Shown: positions 1 through 5,921, counted from the stretch's first letter. The stretch is DNA of 6,307 nt from Bacteroidota bacterium (GCA_947460795.1 CANHJA010000135.1:1-6307), one strand, 5' to 3'. The notes: generated from the letters alone by a model not told the origin. Numbers and translations: made by a program.

Positions 1-195
1 AAAACCAAATATGGAACCTACAACACCCTAAAGTTTAGGCCCAAACTCATTGAAGGTACTATTTTTACAGGCGGCGAAAAAATGACTGTTTATGTAACCG
101 ATGACCAAAATAAAATACCTGTGTATATAGAAACTCCCATTATTGTAGGTACCATAAAAGTATATTTATACGCAGCAAAAGGATTGAGAAATTGA
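1..195 (+). CDS. DUF3108 domain-containing protein, C-terminal fragment
   Basis: Frame 1 is open from the window edge to a TGA at 193-195 and gives the last 64 residues of a protein whose start lies outside the window. The fragment reads KTKYGTYNTLKFRPKLIEGT, then MTVYVTDDQNKIPVYIETP, then VGTIKVYLYAAKGLRN. The order 'K-x-G-x-Y-x-x-L-K-F-R-P, EG, F, M-T-V-(Y/W)-V-T-D-D-x-N-x-(I/L)-P-V, VG-(T/S)-(I/V)-K-x-x-L' is what I recognise as the end of DUF3108 proteins, which are exported beta-rich proteins of unknown role that are common in Bacteroidota. The signal peptide and N-terminal half cannot be seen. The gene converges on the LysR gene with only 25 bases between the stops, and no clear terminator hairpin lies in that gap. 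The family call rests on sequence memory, so it is fairly but not fully certain. Confidence 0.75.
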   Translation, partial: KTKYGTYNTLKFRPKLIEGTIFTGGEKMTVYVTDDQNKIPVYIETPIIVGTIKVYLYAAKGLRN

Positions 196-220
196 AAAAA
201 CTAGCATAAACAATCCTCAT

Positions 221-1144
221 CTAATATTGCTCGTACCAACTAAATTTATCCTCTACAATTTGCGTTTTTTCTTTTTCTAAATATGCTAAAAATGACTTAG
301 AAACTGGTGAATGTTTTTTTCCTTTTAACCATATTAAACTCCAAGTTGTTTTAATTGGCAATCCTTTGATAGGTATAATTTGTAATTCATTATTATGCAA
401 TTCATTTTTAATTCCAATCAAGGGCATAATAGAATAACCCAAGCCAGCCAATAAAGATTGTTTCACAGCTTCGTTTGATGTCAGCTCCATCTTTTTTAAA
501 GCAGTAATTTTATTGTGTTCAATAAAGCTTTCCATGGTTTGTCGAGTGCCTGAGCCTTTTTCTCTGAATAGTAAAGGCAAATCGTTAAATATTTCTTTCG
601 TGCTTTTCGTTTTTTTAAATGTTGTTTCGGTATTTCCTACCAAGTACAATTTATTTTGAAGTAAATCAAGTTTTTCAATATGTAATGTATTGGGAAGAAT
701 CGAAACCAATGCAAAATCAATTTCATTATTTTCCAAGCTCTCAACCACTTTATTTTTATTGGTTACATCCATCAATAATTCGATACCACTGTGTTGTTGC
801 ATAAAATTAGTTAAAAAATAAGGCATTACATACTTTCCTGTCGACACGACTGAAATCTTTAATCGACCTGTTAACTGACCTTTATAAGCTAATGTCTTAA
901 AGTTAATGGCATGCACTTGATTGATGACACTTTCTGCTGCCTCTGCAATTTCTAGCCCAAAATCTGTAATGTAAATTTTTCTACCCACTACTTCAGTGAG
1001 TGGAATGTCAAATTGATCTTGTAAATTTTTTAATTGAATAGAAACCGCTGGCTGACTAAGATTCAACTCTTCCGATGCCTTCGTGATGCTTTTGGTTTGT
1101 ACAATTTTTAAAAATATCTGTAATTGATTTAATGTATAATTCAT
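221..1144 (-). CDS. LysR-type transcriptional regulator, CbbR/CmpR/NdhR-like
   Basis: This is a complete 307-residue protein, close to the usual LysR length of about 300. The N-terminal winged helix-turn-helix is at about residues 4-62, with the recognition region SITKASEELNLSQPAVSIQL at 19-38. A linker helix (about 63-90) leads to a LysR substrate-binding domain (about 92-295). Within it, STGKYVMPYFL (101-111), REKGSGTR (194-201) and SNEAVKQSLLAGLGYSIMP (223-241) match the pattern of the CbbR, CmpR and NdhR group, whose members commonly carry REPGSGTR. Those proteins sense carbon metabolites and control CO2 fixation or inorganic-carbon uptake. The gene is divergent from the run that ends in an SbtA-type bicarbonate transporter, so control of that run is a reasonable inference. 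A -7-like element on this strand and a T-N11-A dyad overlap its start region. The LysR call is certain; effector and targets are not known. Confidence 0.93.
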   Translation of the reverse strand: MNYTLNQLQIFLKIVQTKSITKASEELNLSQPAVSIQLKNLQDQFDIPLTEVVGRKIYITDFGLEIAEAAESVINQVHAINFKTLAYKGQLTGRLKISVVSTGKYVMPYFLTNFMQQHSGIELLMDVTNKNKVVESLENNEIDFALVSILPNTLHIEKLDLLQNKLYLVGNTETTFKKTKSTKEIFNDLPLLFREKGSGTRQTMESFIEHNKITALKKMELTSNEAVKQSLLAGLGYSIMPLIGIKNELHNNELQIIPIKGLPIKTTWSLIWLKGKKHSPVSKSFLAYLEKEKTQIVEDKFSWYEQY

Positions 1145-1158
1145 AAAATATTTTTATG
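1142..1158. promoter_or_regulatory. Possible LysR-type operator dyad over the regulator start codon
   Basis: CATAAA (1142-1147) and TTTATG (1153-1158) are perfect inverted copies separated by five bases. The T at 1144 and the A at 1156 form the T-N11-A spacing of LysR-type boxes. The dyad covers the start codon of the - strand regulator, a plausible place for autorepression. The composition is almost pure A/T in an AT-rich intergenic region, so chance occurrence is a real possibility. Confidence 0.22.
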
Positions 1159-1168
1159 GTTTACATTA

Positions 1169-1176
1169 CAAATATA
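1169..1176 (-). promoter_or_regulatory. Candidate Bacteroidota -7 element for the LysR gene
   Basis: Read on the - strand this is TATATTTG, an exact match to the Bacteroidota -7 consensus TAnnTTTG. It lies 24 bases upstream of the regulator start codon, which would give a short leader of roughly 18 bases. A TTGAC sits further upstream (- strand, 1201-1205), but the spacing of 24 bases is longer than ideal for a -33 partner. The match is short and the region is AT-rich, so confidence is modest. Confidence 0.35.
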
Positions 1177-1274
1177 AATAAATACTTATGAATTAAAAAT
1201 GTCAATTTTGCAATGTTTAAATCATAACATACCACTACTATCCTAGTGAATGAAATGATTAGAACGAACATAAA

Positions 1275-1448
1275 ATGAATTTAATTGTAATAAAAACCAG
1301 CGTATGCTTTACATTAATGATTGCCTTTTTAATAATGGCTTGTATCACTAAAAATGTGAATGCAAGCCATCTATTTGCCTCTTTCGTTATAATAATTGGA
1401 GTATTAACAGCTAAATATTTAGCCCCTAAAAAACAAAATAATGAATGA
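1275..1448 (+). CDS. Small two-helix membrane protein, 57 residues
   Basis: ATG at 1275 opens a 57-codon frame ending in TGA at 1446-1448. The product starts MNLIVIKTSVCFTLMIAFLI and ends KYLAPKKQNNE. It has two hydrophobic stretches, about residues 8-24 and 34-50, joined by a short polar turn (TKNVNASH), and a basic, polar C-terminal tail. This is the pattern of a genuine two-helix inner-membrane protein and not of random AT-rich sequence. The start is preceded by an A-rich stretch (ACATAAA), as usual in this phylum. It sits alone between the divergent LysR gene and DUF6671, filling a stretch that would otherwise be a 401-base gap. I recognise no family. IMAC at residues 20-23 loosely resembles a lipobox, but a second hydrophobic helix right after it argues against a lipoprotein. 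It may be the first gene of the downstream run, 97 bases ahead of it. Confidence 0.6.
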   Translation: MNLIVIKTSVCFTLMIAFLIMACITKNVNASHLFASFVIIIGVLTAKYLAPKKQNNE

Positions 1449-1511
1449 ATATTTTACTACAACATTAATTTATTACATGGAATGTAGCATAAATAAAAAA
1501 TAAAAGACAAC

Positions 1512-1526
1512 AACGCTTGATGCGTT
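1512..1526. repeat. Short inverted repeat upstream of the DUF6671 gene
   Basis: AACGC (1512-1516) and GCGTT (1522-1526) form a perfect five-base stem around a five-base loop (TTGAT), 19 bases before the DUF6671 start. It is a local GC-rich spot in an otherwise A/T-rich leader. No T-tract follows, so it is not an intrinsic terminator. It could be a small leader hairpin or operator half-sites. The stem is short enough to be accidental. Confidence 0.3.
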
Positions 1527-1545
1527 CAGAAAAATATTTCTAAAG

Positions 1546-2400
1546 ATGAATGAAAAGATGAACCTATTTGCTGGGAGAAATTTAGTGATAGCAACGAAAC
1601 ACGAAAAGGAAAAAGTATTGGCTCCAATTTTAGAAAAACAATTGGGAGTCAATTGTTTTGTTGCAACCAATTTTGATACAGATGAATTAGGGACATTTAC
1701 TGGAGAAATAGACAGAGAAGAAGATGCCTTAACTACTGCAAGAAAAAAGTGTCTTTTGGCAATGGAACATTCAAATTGCGATTTAGCAGTTGCGAGTGAA
1801 GGCTCATTTGGACCTCATCCCAGCATGGTTTTTGTACATGCCGACGATGAAATTTTATTGCTCTTGGATAAGAAAAACAATTTAGAAATCTTTGTTAGAA
1901 TACTAAGCACAGATACCAATTTTAATGCAGCTGAAATAAGATCTAAACAAGAATTAAAAGAATTTTGTTACAAAGTAAAATTTCCTTCACATGCACTCAT
2001 CATCAAAAAATCGAAAGATGATTTTACAGACATCTTAAAAGGAATTACCAGTTGGGAAATTGTATCTACAAAGTTTGATGAAATGATAAGCGCTCATGGA
2101 AGTGCATATATTGAAACCGATATGAGGGCGATGCATAACCCAACAAGAATGAATTTGATAGAGAAAACTGGACAAAAATTAGCAGACAAGATTAACACCG
2201 TTTGTCCAAAATGCAATACGCCTGGCTTAGGCATAACATCTGTAAAAGAAGGACTTCCTTGCAACTTGTGCAGCAATCCAACTCATTCAATCATAAGTCA
2301 TTTACATGAATGTCAACAATGCGACTTCATTAAAGAAATAATGTATCCAAATGAAAAAGAAACAGAAGATCCAATGTATTGTGATTATTGTAACCCTTAA
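1546..2400 (+). CDS. DUF6671 family protein with C-terminal double CxxC zinc-binding region
   Basis: A 284-residue protein of unknown function that I place in DUF6671. The N-terminal part (about 1-210) has conserved-looking blocks: FAGRNLVIATKHEKEKV (8-24), LGTFTGEIDREEDALTTARKK (48-68, abbreviated here by its key residues T50, T52, G53, E54, R57, A65, K68), AVASEGSFGPHP (81-92) and ETDMRAMHNPTRM (190-202). The C-terminal part (about 219-284) carries four CxxC pairs, C220/C223, C239/C242, C256/C259 and C279/C282, enough for two zinc-ribbon-like sites. There is no signal peptide or membrane segment, so it is probably cytoplasmic. The start could be 1546 or the ATG at 1558 (MNLFAG), which sits closer to the conserved block; an in-frame stop at 1501-1503 limits extension. 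It is 11 bases from tsaC and presumably co-transcribed with it. The biochemical role is unknown; the N-terminal layout loosely recalls ITPase/YjjX nucleotide-cleansing enzymes, which is speculation. Confidence 0.88.
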   Translation: MNEKMNLFAGRNLVIATKHEKEKVLAPILEKQLGVNCFVATNFDTDELGTFTGEIDREEDALTTARKKCLLAMEHSNCDLAVASEGSFGPHPSMVFVHADDEILLLLDKKNNLEIFVRILSTDTNFNAAEIRSKQELKEFCYKVKFPSHALIIKKSKDDFTDILKGITSWEIVSTKFDEMISAHGSAYIETDMRAMHNPTRMNLIEKTGQKLADKINTVCPKCNTPGLGITSVKEGLPCNLCSNPTHSIISHLHECQQCDFIKEIMYPNEKETEDPMYCDYCNP

Positions 2401-2411
2401 AAAAAATTAAA

Positions 2412-3368
2412 TTGATAACAAAGAATATTCAATATGCTGTAGATGAACTTAAACGGGATGGCTTAGTTTCAATTCCGACAGAAACAGTGTATGGTTTAGC
2501 AGCGAATGCATACAATGAAACTACCGTAAAAAAAATATTTGAATTAAAAAACAGACCGCATTACAATCCATTAATTGTTCATATAAAATCGGCAGATTAT
2601 TTACAACATATTGCAAAAGAGATACCCGATATTGCCCTTAAACTGGCTACTGCATTTTGGCCCGGACCATTGACCTTGGTATTAAAAAAACAAGAACATG
2701 TTTCTGATTTTATAACTGCCGGGAAAGATACCGTTGCTGTGCGCGTTCCAAATCATCCACTCACCTTAGACTTGTTAAACGAACTAGATTTTCCGTTAGC
2801 TGCTCCCAGTGCCAATCCGTTTGGTTCGATAAGTCCGACCAATGCAACACACGTTCATGCTTATTTTGGAGAAACCCTTCCGGTAATTTTAGACGGTGGT
2901 GAATGTGAAAAAGGAATAGAATCTACGATAATTGGTTTTGAAAACAACCAACCAATTTTGTACAGGCATGGTTCAATTTCTATCGAGGAAATAGAAAAAA
3001 TGGTGGGGAAAATAAATACAATCACTCATAATGACCAGACTCCAAACGCACCCGGTATGCTTTCTCGACATTATGCACCAAAAACTGAAACCTATCTTAC
3101 AAATAATGTTGCTGCATTGGCAACCTATTTTGAAGGAAAAAAAATAGGCTTGTTGGTTTTTAAAAATCCAATGCACCACCACAACATTCATCATCAAGAA
3201 ATACTTTCAAAAACAGGAGATTGTGCTGAAGCGGCTAAAAATTTATATGCTGCAATGCATCGCTTAGACGAACAAAACCTCGATGTAATTATAGCCGAAA
3301 GATTACCCGATGAAGGCTTAGGCAAAACGATAAATGATAAACTAGAAAGAGCAACAAAAAAAGAATAG
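2412..3368 (+). CDS. tsaC: L-threonylcarbamoyladenylate synthase, Sua5 long form (TTG start)
   Basis: This cytoplasmic enzyme makes threonylcarbamoyl-AMP from L-threonine, bicarbonate and ATP, the first step of the t6A37 modification of ANN-decoding tRNAs. The 318 residues hold a YrdC/TsaC catalytic domain (about 5-200) and a smaller Sua5 domain (about 228-318). Visible family motifs are PTETVYGLA (22-30), the KNRP loop (46-49), FWPGPLT (82-88), the APSAN nucleotide-binding block (131-135), GIESTI (168-173) and the PGMLSRHYAP linker (214-223) that closes the active site in Sua5 proteins. All key residues expected of an active enzyme (K46, R48, S133, N135) are present. The start is non-ATG: no in-frame ATG exists before residue 197, an in-frame TAA lies at 2391-2393, and TTG at 2412 leaves a full-length N-terminus. 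It begins 11 bases after the DUF6671 stop, and its stop touches the pyrC start. Confidence 0.95.
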   Translation: MITKNIQYAVDELKRDGLVSIPTETVYGLAANAYNETTVKKIFELKNRPHYNPLIVHIKSADYLQHIAKEIPDIALKLATAFWPGPLTLVLKKQEHVSDFITAGKDTVAVRVPNHPLTLDLLNELDFPLAAPSANPFGSISPTNATHVHAYFGETLPVILDGGECEKGIESTIIGFENNQPILYRHGSISIEEIEKMVGKINTITHNDQTPNAPGMLSRHYAPKTETYLTNNVAALATYFEGKKIGLLVFKNPMHHHNIHHQEILSKTGDCAEAAKNLYAAMHRLDEQNLDVIIAERLPDEGLGKTINDKLERATKKE

Positions 3369-4721
3369 ATGAAAACAATTATACGAAATGCATCGATAGT
3401 AAATGAAGGCAACACGATTGTCGCCGATGTGTTAATTTCAAATGAACGAATTGAAAAAATAGCCCCATCCATACATGTAAATGAAATGTCTTCTGTGCAA
3501 GAAATCAATGCCGAAGGATTGTATTTACTACCGGGAGGCATTGATGATCAAGTTCATTTTCGGGAACCCGGCTTAACCCACAAAGGCGATATTTACTCCG
3601 AATCAAGAGCAGCCGTAGCGGGTGGAATTACCTCCTTTATGGAAATGCCAAACACCATTCCCAACACCTTAACGCAAGCGCTGTTAGAAGAAAAATATGC
3701 AATGGTATCAAAAACAGCAGCAGCCAATTATTCCTTTTTTATGGGAATCAATCAAAACAATTTAGAAGAAGCGTTAAAAACGAATAACGAAACTGTTTGC
3801 GGAATTACAGATGATGGTTTATATTTTAACAATGACGAAGGTATTTTGGCAAACTATCCCCAATTTTTAGAAACCCTTTTTTCTCGATCAGATTCGCTGG
3901 TTGCTTTACACAGCGAAGATGATGGAATTATAAAAAACAATACCCATCACTACCGAGAAAAATATGGAGACCAGATTCCTTTTGAATGCCATCCTAAAAT
4001 AAGAAGCGAAGAAGCATGTGTAAATGCCACCAAACGCGTTTTGGAAATTTCTAAAAAACACAATAATCGATTGCATTTATTTCATATTTCTACTCTTGCA
4101 GAAGCCAATCTTTTGGATAATACAATCCCCATTCATGAAAAAAGAATTACCGCTGAAGCTTGCGTGCATCACCTCTGGTTTTCTGACAAAGATTATTTGA
4201 ATTTAGGTGCTAACATAAAATGGAATCCTGCAATTAAATCTGCAAAGGATAAAGAAGGTTTATTAGCAGCGCTGTTGGATAATCGATTGGATATTATTGC
4301 AACAGACCATGCACCTCATACCAAAGAAGAAAAAAGTGGGACCTATTTCAAATCCCTATCGGGAGGGCCTTTGGTACAACATGCTTTGCCTGCTATGCTT
4401 GAATTTTTTCATGAAGGAAAAATAAGTCTAGAAAAAATTGTAGAAAAAATGAGCCACCATGTAGCCGAAATTTATAAAATAAAAGAACGAGGATATATTC
4501 GGGAAGGCTATTATGCCGATTTGGTACTGATAGATTTACACAACTCTTGGAAAGTAAGCCCCGAAAATATTTTGTACAAATGCCAATGGTCTCCATTTGA
4601 AAATCAATGCTTCAAAAGTAAAATTGTACAAACATTTGTAAATGGACATTTAATGTATGACAATGGAATAATAAACGACCAGCAACTTGGAAAAAGATTA
4701 ACATTTTCAAAATACCGATAA
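3369..4721 (+). CDS. pyrC: Dihydroorotase, class I, Bacteroidota type
   Basis: This enzyme closes N-carbamoyl-L-aspartate to dihydroorotate in de novo pyrimidine synthesis. The 450 residues form a complete amidohydrolase: a small beta domain at both ends (about 1-53 and 385-450) around a TIM barrel. Visible motifs are GGIDDQVHFREPGLTHKGD (56-74, with H63 and R65), MPNT (93-96), TDDG (147-150), ALHSED (179-184, H181), LFHIST (237-242, H239), WNPAIK (285-290) and ATDHAPH (311-317, D313). Q61 replaces the first histidine of the usual HxH; I remember Q there in other Bacteroidota PyrC proteins too. The loop at 145-155 is unusual: it carries TDDG, as in Bacillus-type enzymes with a bridging aspartate, instead of the GxKLFxGSSTGN loop of typical Bacteroidota PyrC. 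H181 is followed by S where C is more usual. Its ATG directly abuts the tsaC TAG, suggesting translational coupling. The family is certain; catalytic activity is likely but unproven. Confidence 0.94.
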   Translation: MKTIIRNASIVNEGNTIVADVLISNERIEKIAPSIHVNEMSSVQEINAEGLYLLPGGIDDQVHFREPGLTHKGDIYSESRAAVAGGITSFMEMPNTIPNTLTQALLEEKYAMVSKTAAANYSFFMGINQNNLEEALKTNNETVCGITDDGLYFNNDEGILANYPQFLETLFSRSDSLVALHSEDDGIIKNNTHHYREKYGDQIPFECHPKIRSEEACVNATKRVLEISKKHNNRLHLFHISTLAEANLLDNTIPIHEKRITAEACVHHLWFSDKDYLNLGANIKWNPAIKSAKDKEGLLAALLDNRLDIIATDHAPHTKEEKSGTYFKSLSGGPLVQHALPAMLEFFHEGKISLEKIVEKMSHHVAEIYKIKERGYIREGYYADLVLIDLHNSWKVSPENILYKCQWSPFENQCFKSKIVQTFVNGHLMYDNGIINDQQLGKRLTFSKYR

Positions 4722-4731
4722 ATAAAACAAC

Positions 4732-5694
4732 ATGAATATTAATTTACTATTAGAAAATTTAACAAACCCCGCATTGCTTTTTTTTGTACTCGGCGTTTTG
4801 GGTGTTTATTTAAAAAGTGATTTGGAAATACCAGAGAACTCCTCAAAATTTATTTCTTTATACCTCTTGTTTGCCATCGGTTTTAAAGGTGGACAAGAAT
4901 TATCGCATGAGGCCATTACCATGGAAATTGGTTGGTCTATGTTATTTGGCATTTTTATATCTTTAATGATACCACTTTATACTTTTTTTATACTGAAAAG
5001 AAAATTAACCATATATGATGCAGGTGCTATAGCGGCTGCTTATGGATCTGTAAGTGCTGTCACATTTGTTACGGCCGTTTCCTACCTCGAGTCACATCAA
5101 CTTTTGCTACACGGACACATGGTAGCCATAATGGCTTTGATGGAATCGCCTGCAATTATCATTGGATTGATTTTAATTTCTATGTTTAACAAGGACGAAA
5201 CCCAAATAATAAAAAAACGAAATGTTATAAAACACTCCCTTACCAATGGAAGTGTATTGCTTATTCTTGGGAGTTTATTAATTGGTTATGTGGCCAATGC
5301 AAAACAGGCCGAAGGAATAAAACCTTTTACAAATGATCTTTTCAAAGGCTTTCTTGCCATCTTTCTTTTAGATATGGGAATTACGAGTGGTAGAAAATTA
5401 AAAGCATTTTTCTCATTCGGTTGGTTTCCAATTATTTTTGCCATCTTCATTCCATTAATAAATGGTTGCATCATTGCTTTGTTAAGCTCCTTTGTAACAC
5501 AAGACATAACCAACCGATTTATGTTTGCGATATTAGCCGCCAGTGCCTCTTACATTGCGGTTCCTGCGGCCATGAAAATCTCAGCGCCTAAAGCCAATCC
5601 CGGACTTTTTTTACCAATGGCTCTCGCAGTTACCTTTCCTATCAATATTACCATCGGTATGCCGTTGTATTTTCTACTTGTTCAAAATACTTGA
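4732..5694 (+). CDS. sbtA: SbtA-family sodium-dependent bicarbonate transporter
   Basis: A polytopic inner-membrane protein predicted to import bicarbonate with sodium. The 320 residues contain about ten hydrophobic helices (roughly 13-27, 40-54, 66-87, 97-117, 128-151, 173-188, 203-220, 228-254, 263-280, 291-316) arranged as two five-helix halves. Recognisable SbtA blocks are GFKGGQEL (50-57), AAYGSVSAVTF (102-112), ALMESPAI (135-142), FLLDMGI (211-217), ASYIAVPAAMKI (272-283) and a C-terminal region with NPGLFLPMALAVTFPIN (289-305) followed by IGMPLY. The serine-rich YGSVSAVTF and the paired TFP(I/F)N segment are hallmarks of the family. The loop between the halves (about 152-170) is short, and cyanobacterial SbtA proteins are about 50 residues longer. 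No SbtB/PII-like partner is encoded here. It lies 10 bases after pyrC and is the last gene of the run, ending in three successive in-frame stops (TGA TAA TAA). Substrate is inferred from family. Confidence 0.9.
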   Translation: MNINLLLENLTNPALLFFVLGVLGVYLKSDLEIPENSSKFISLYLLFAIGFKGGQELSHEAITMEIGWSMLFGIFISLMIPLYTFFILKRKLTIYDAGAIAAAYGSVSAVTFVTAVSYLESHQLLLHGHMVAIMALMESPAIIIGLILISMFNKDETQIIKKRNVIKHSLTNGSVLLILGSLLIGYVANAKQAEGIKPFTNDLFKGFLAIFLLDMGITSGRKLKAFFSFGWFPIIFAIFIPLINGCIIALLSSFVTQDITNRFMFAILAASASYIAVPAAMKISAPKANPGLFLPMALAVTFPINITIGMPLYFLLVQNT

Positions 5695-5733
5695 TAATAA
5701 AAGCATAAACCTTGTAAAGCATTGTTGAGTTAG

Positions 5734-5753
5734 TAAACCAACAAGTTGGTTTA
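5734..5753. repeat. Perfect palindrome between sbtA and the terminator
   Basis: TAAACCAACAAGTTGGTTTA is a nine-base perfect inverted repeat with only two central bases unpaired (as RNA, an eight-base stem with a CAAG loop). It starts 39 bases after the sbtA stop and ends 8 bases before the terminator stem. No T-tract follows it, so it is not itself an intrinsic terminator. It could act as a 3'-end-stabilising hairpin or as an operator for a dimeric repressor. Confidence 0.6.
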
Positions 5754-5761
5754 TACAAATA

Positions 5762-5794
5762 AAAAAAATCCGAAGCAATGCTTCGGATTTTTTT
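5762..5794 (+). terminator. Intrinsic terminator ending the sbtA operon
   Basis: ATCCGAAGC (5768-5776) and GCTTCGGAT (5780-5788) form a perfect nine-base stem with a three-base loop (AAT). The stem is followed by a run of T (5788-5794) and preceded by a run of A (5761-5768), so A:T pairing can extend it. This is a textbook Rho-independent terminator for the + strand. The flanking A-tract means it would also work on the - strand, although no - strand gene ends here. Confidence 0.92.
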
Positions 5795-5866
5795 ATCAAA
5801 GTATTAAGGGGCGTTTTGATATTGTAGTTTATTATTCATTTTTTACAAATATTTACTTTAAAAAGA

Positions 5867-5874
5867 TATTTTTG
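5867..5874 (+). promoter_or_regulatory. Candidate Bacteroidota -7 element for the downstream secreted protein
   Basis: TATTTTTG matches the Bacteroidota -7 consensus TAnnTTTG exactly. It lies after the terminator and 47 bases before the ATG at 5922, so transcription would begin near 5881 with a leader of about 40 bases. No good -33 TTTG is seen at the expected distance; a T-rich stretch (5840-5844) is the nearest candidate. Position after a terminator and before an isolated gene supports the call. Confidence 0.45.
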
Positions 5875-5921
5875 TAGGATTATTATTCAAATCTAATTGA
5901 ACGAAATATAAAAATATATTC

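Noticed and set aside
619..804. 61-codon + strand frame inside the LysR gene
   Set aside because: It lies antisense within a well-supported LysR coding region, and its product has no recognisable motif; it is a shadow frame.
1275..1343. Lipoprotein signal in the small ORF (IMAC at residues 20-23)
   Set aside because: Methionine is unusual at that lipobox position, and a second hydrophobic helix follows directly, so a two-helix membrane protein fits better.
1458..1485. Inverted repeat CTACA...TGTAG upstream of DUF6671
   Set aside because: The arms are short, far apart and need a bulge to extend; no more than expected by chance in this AT-rich spacer.
1473..1670. 65-codon - strand frame overlapping the DUF6671 start
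   Set aside because: Its phenylalanine-rich, seemingly hydrophobic product is the complement of A-rich sense codons, and it runs antisense through the conserved N-terminal block of DUF6671.
2394..2412. Programmed frameshift fusing DUF6671 to TsaC across the eight-A run
   Set aside because: The TsaC frame is open back to 2394, but the DUF6671 stop comes before the A run is decoded and no slippery heptamer precedes that stop. Separate initiation at TTG is simpler.
3194..3541. 115-codon - strand frame across the tsaC/pyrC junction
   Set aside because: It is antisense to conserved residues of two confident genes, with no motif of its own; the long open frame is a by-product of codon composition.
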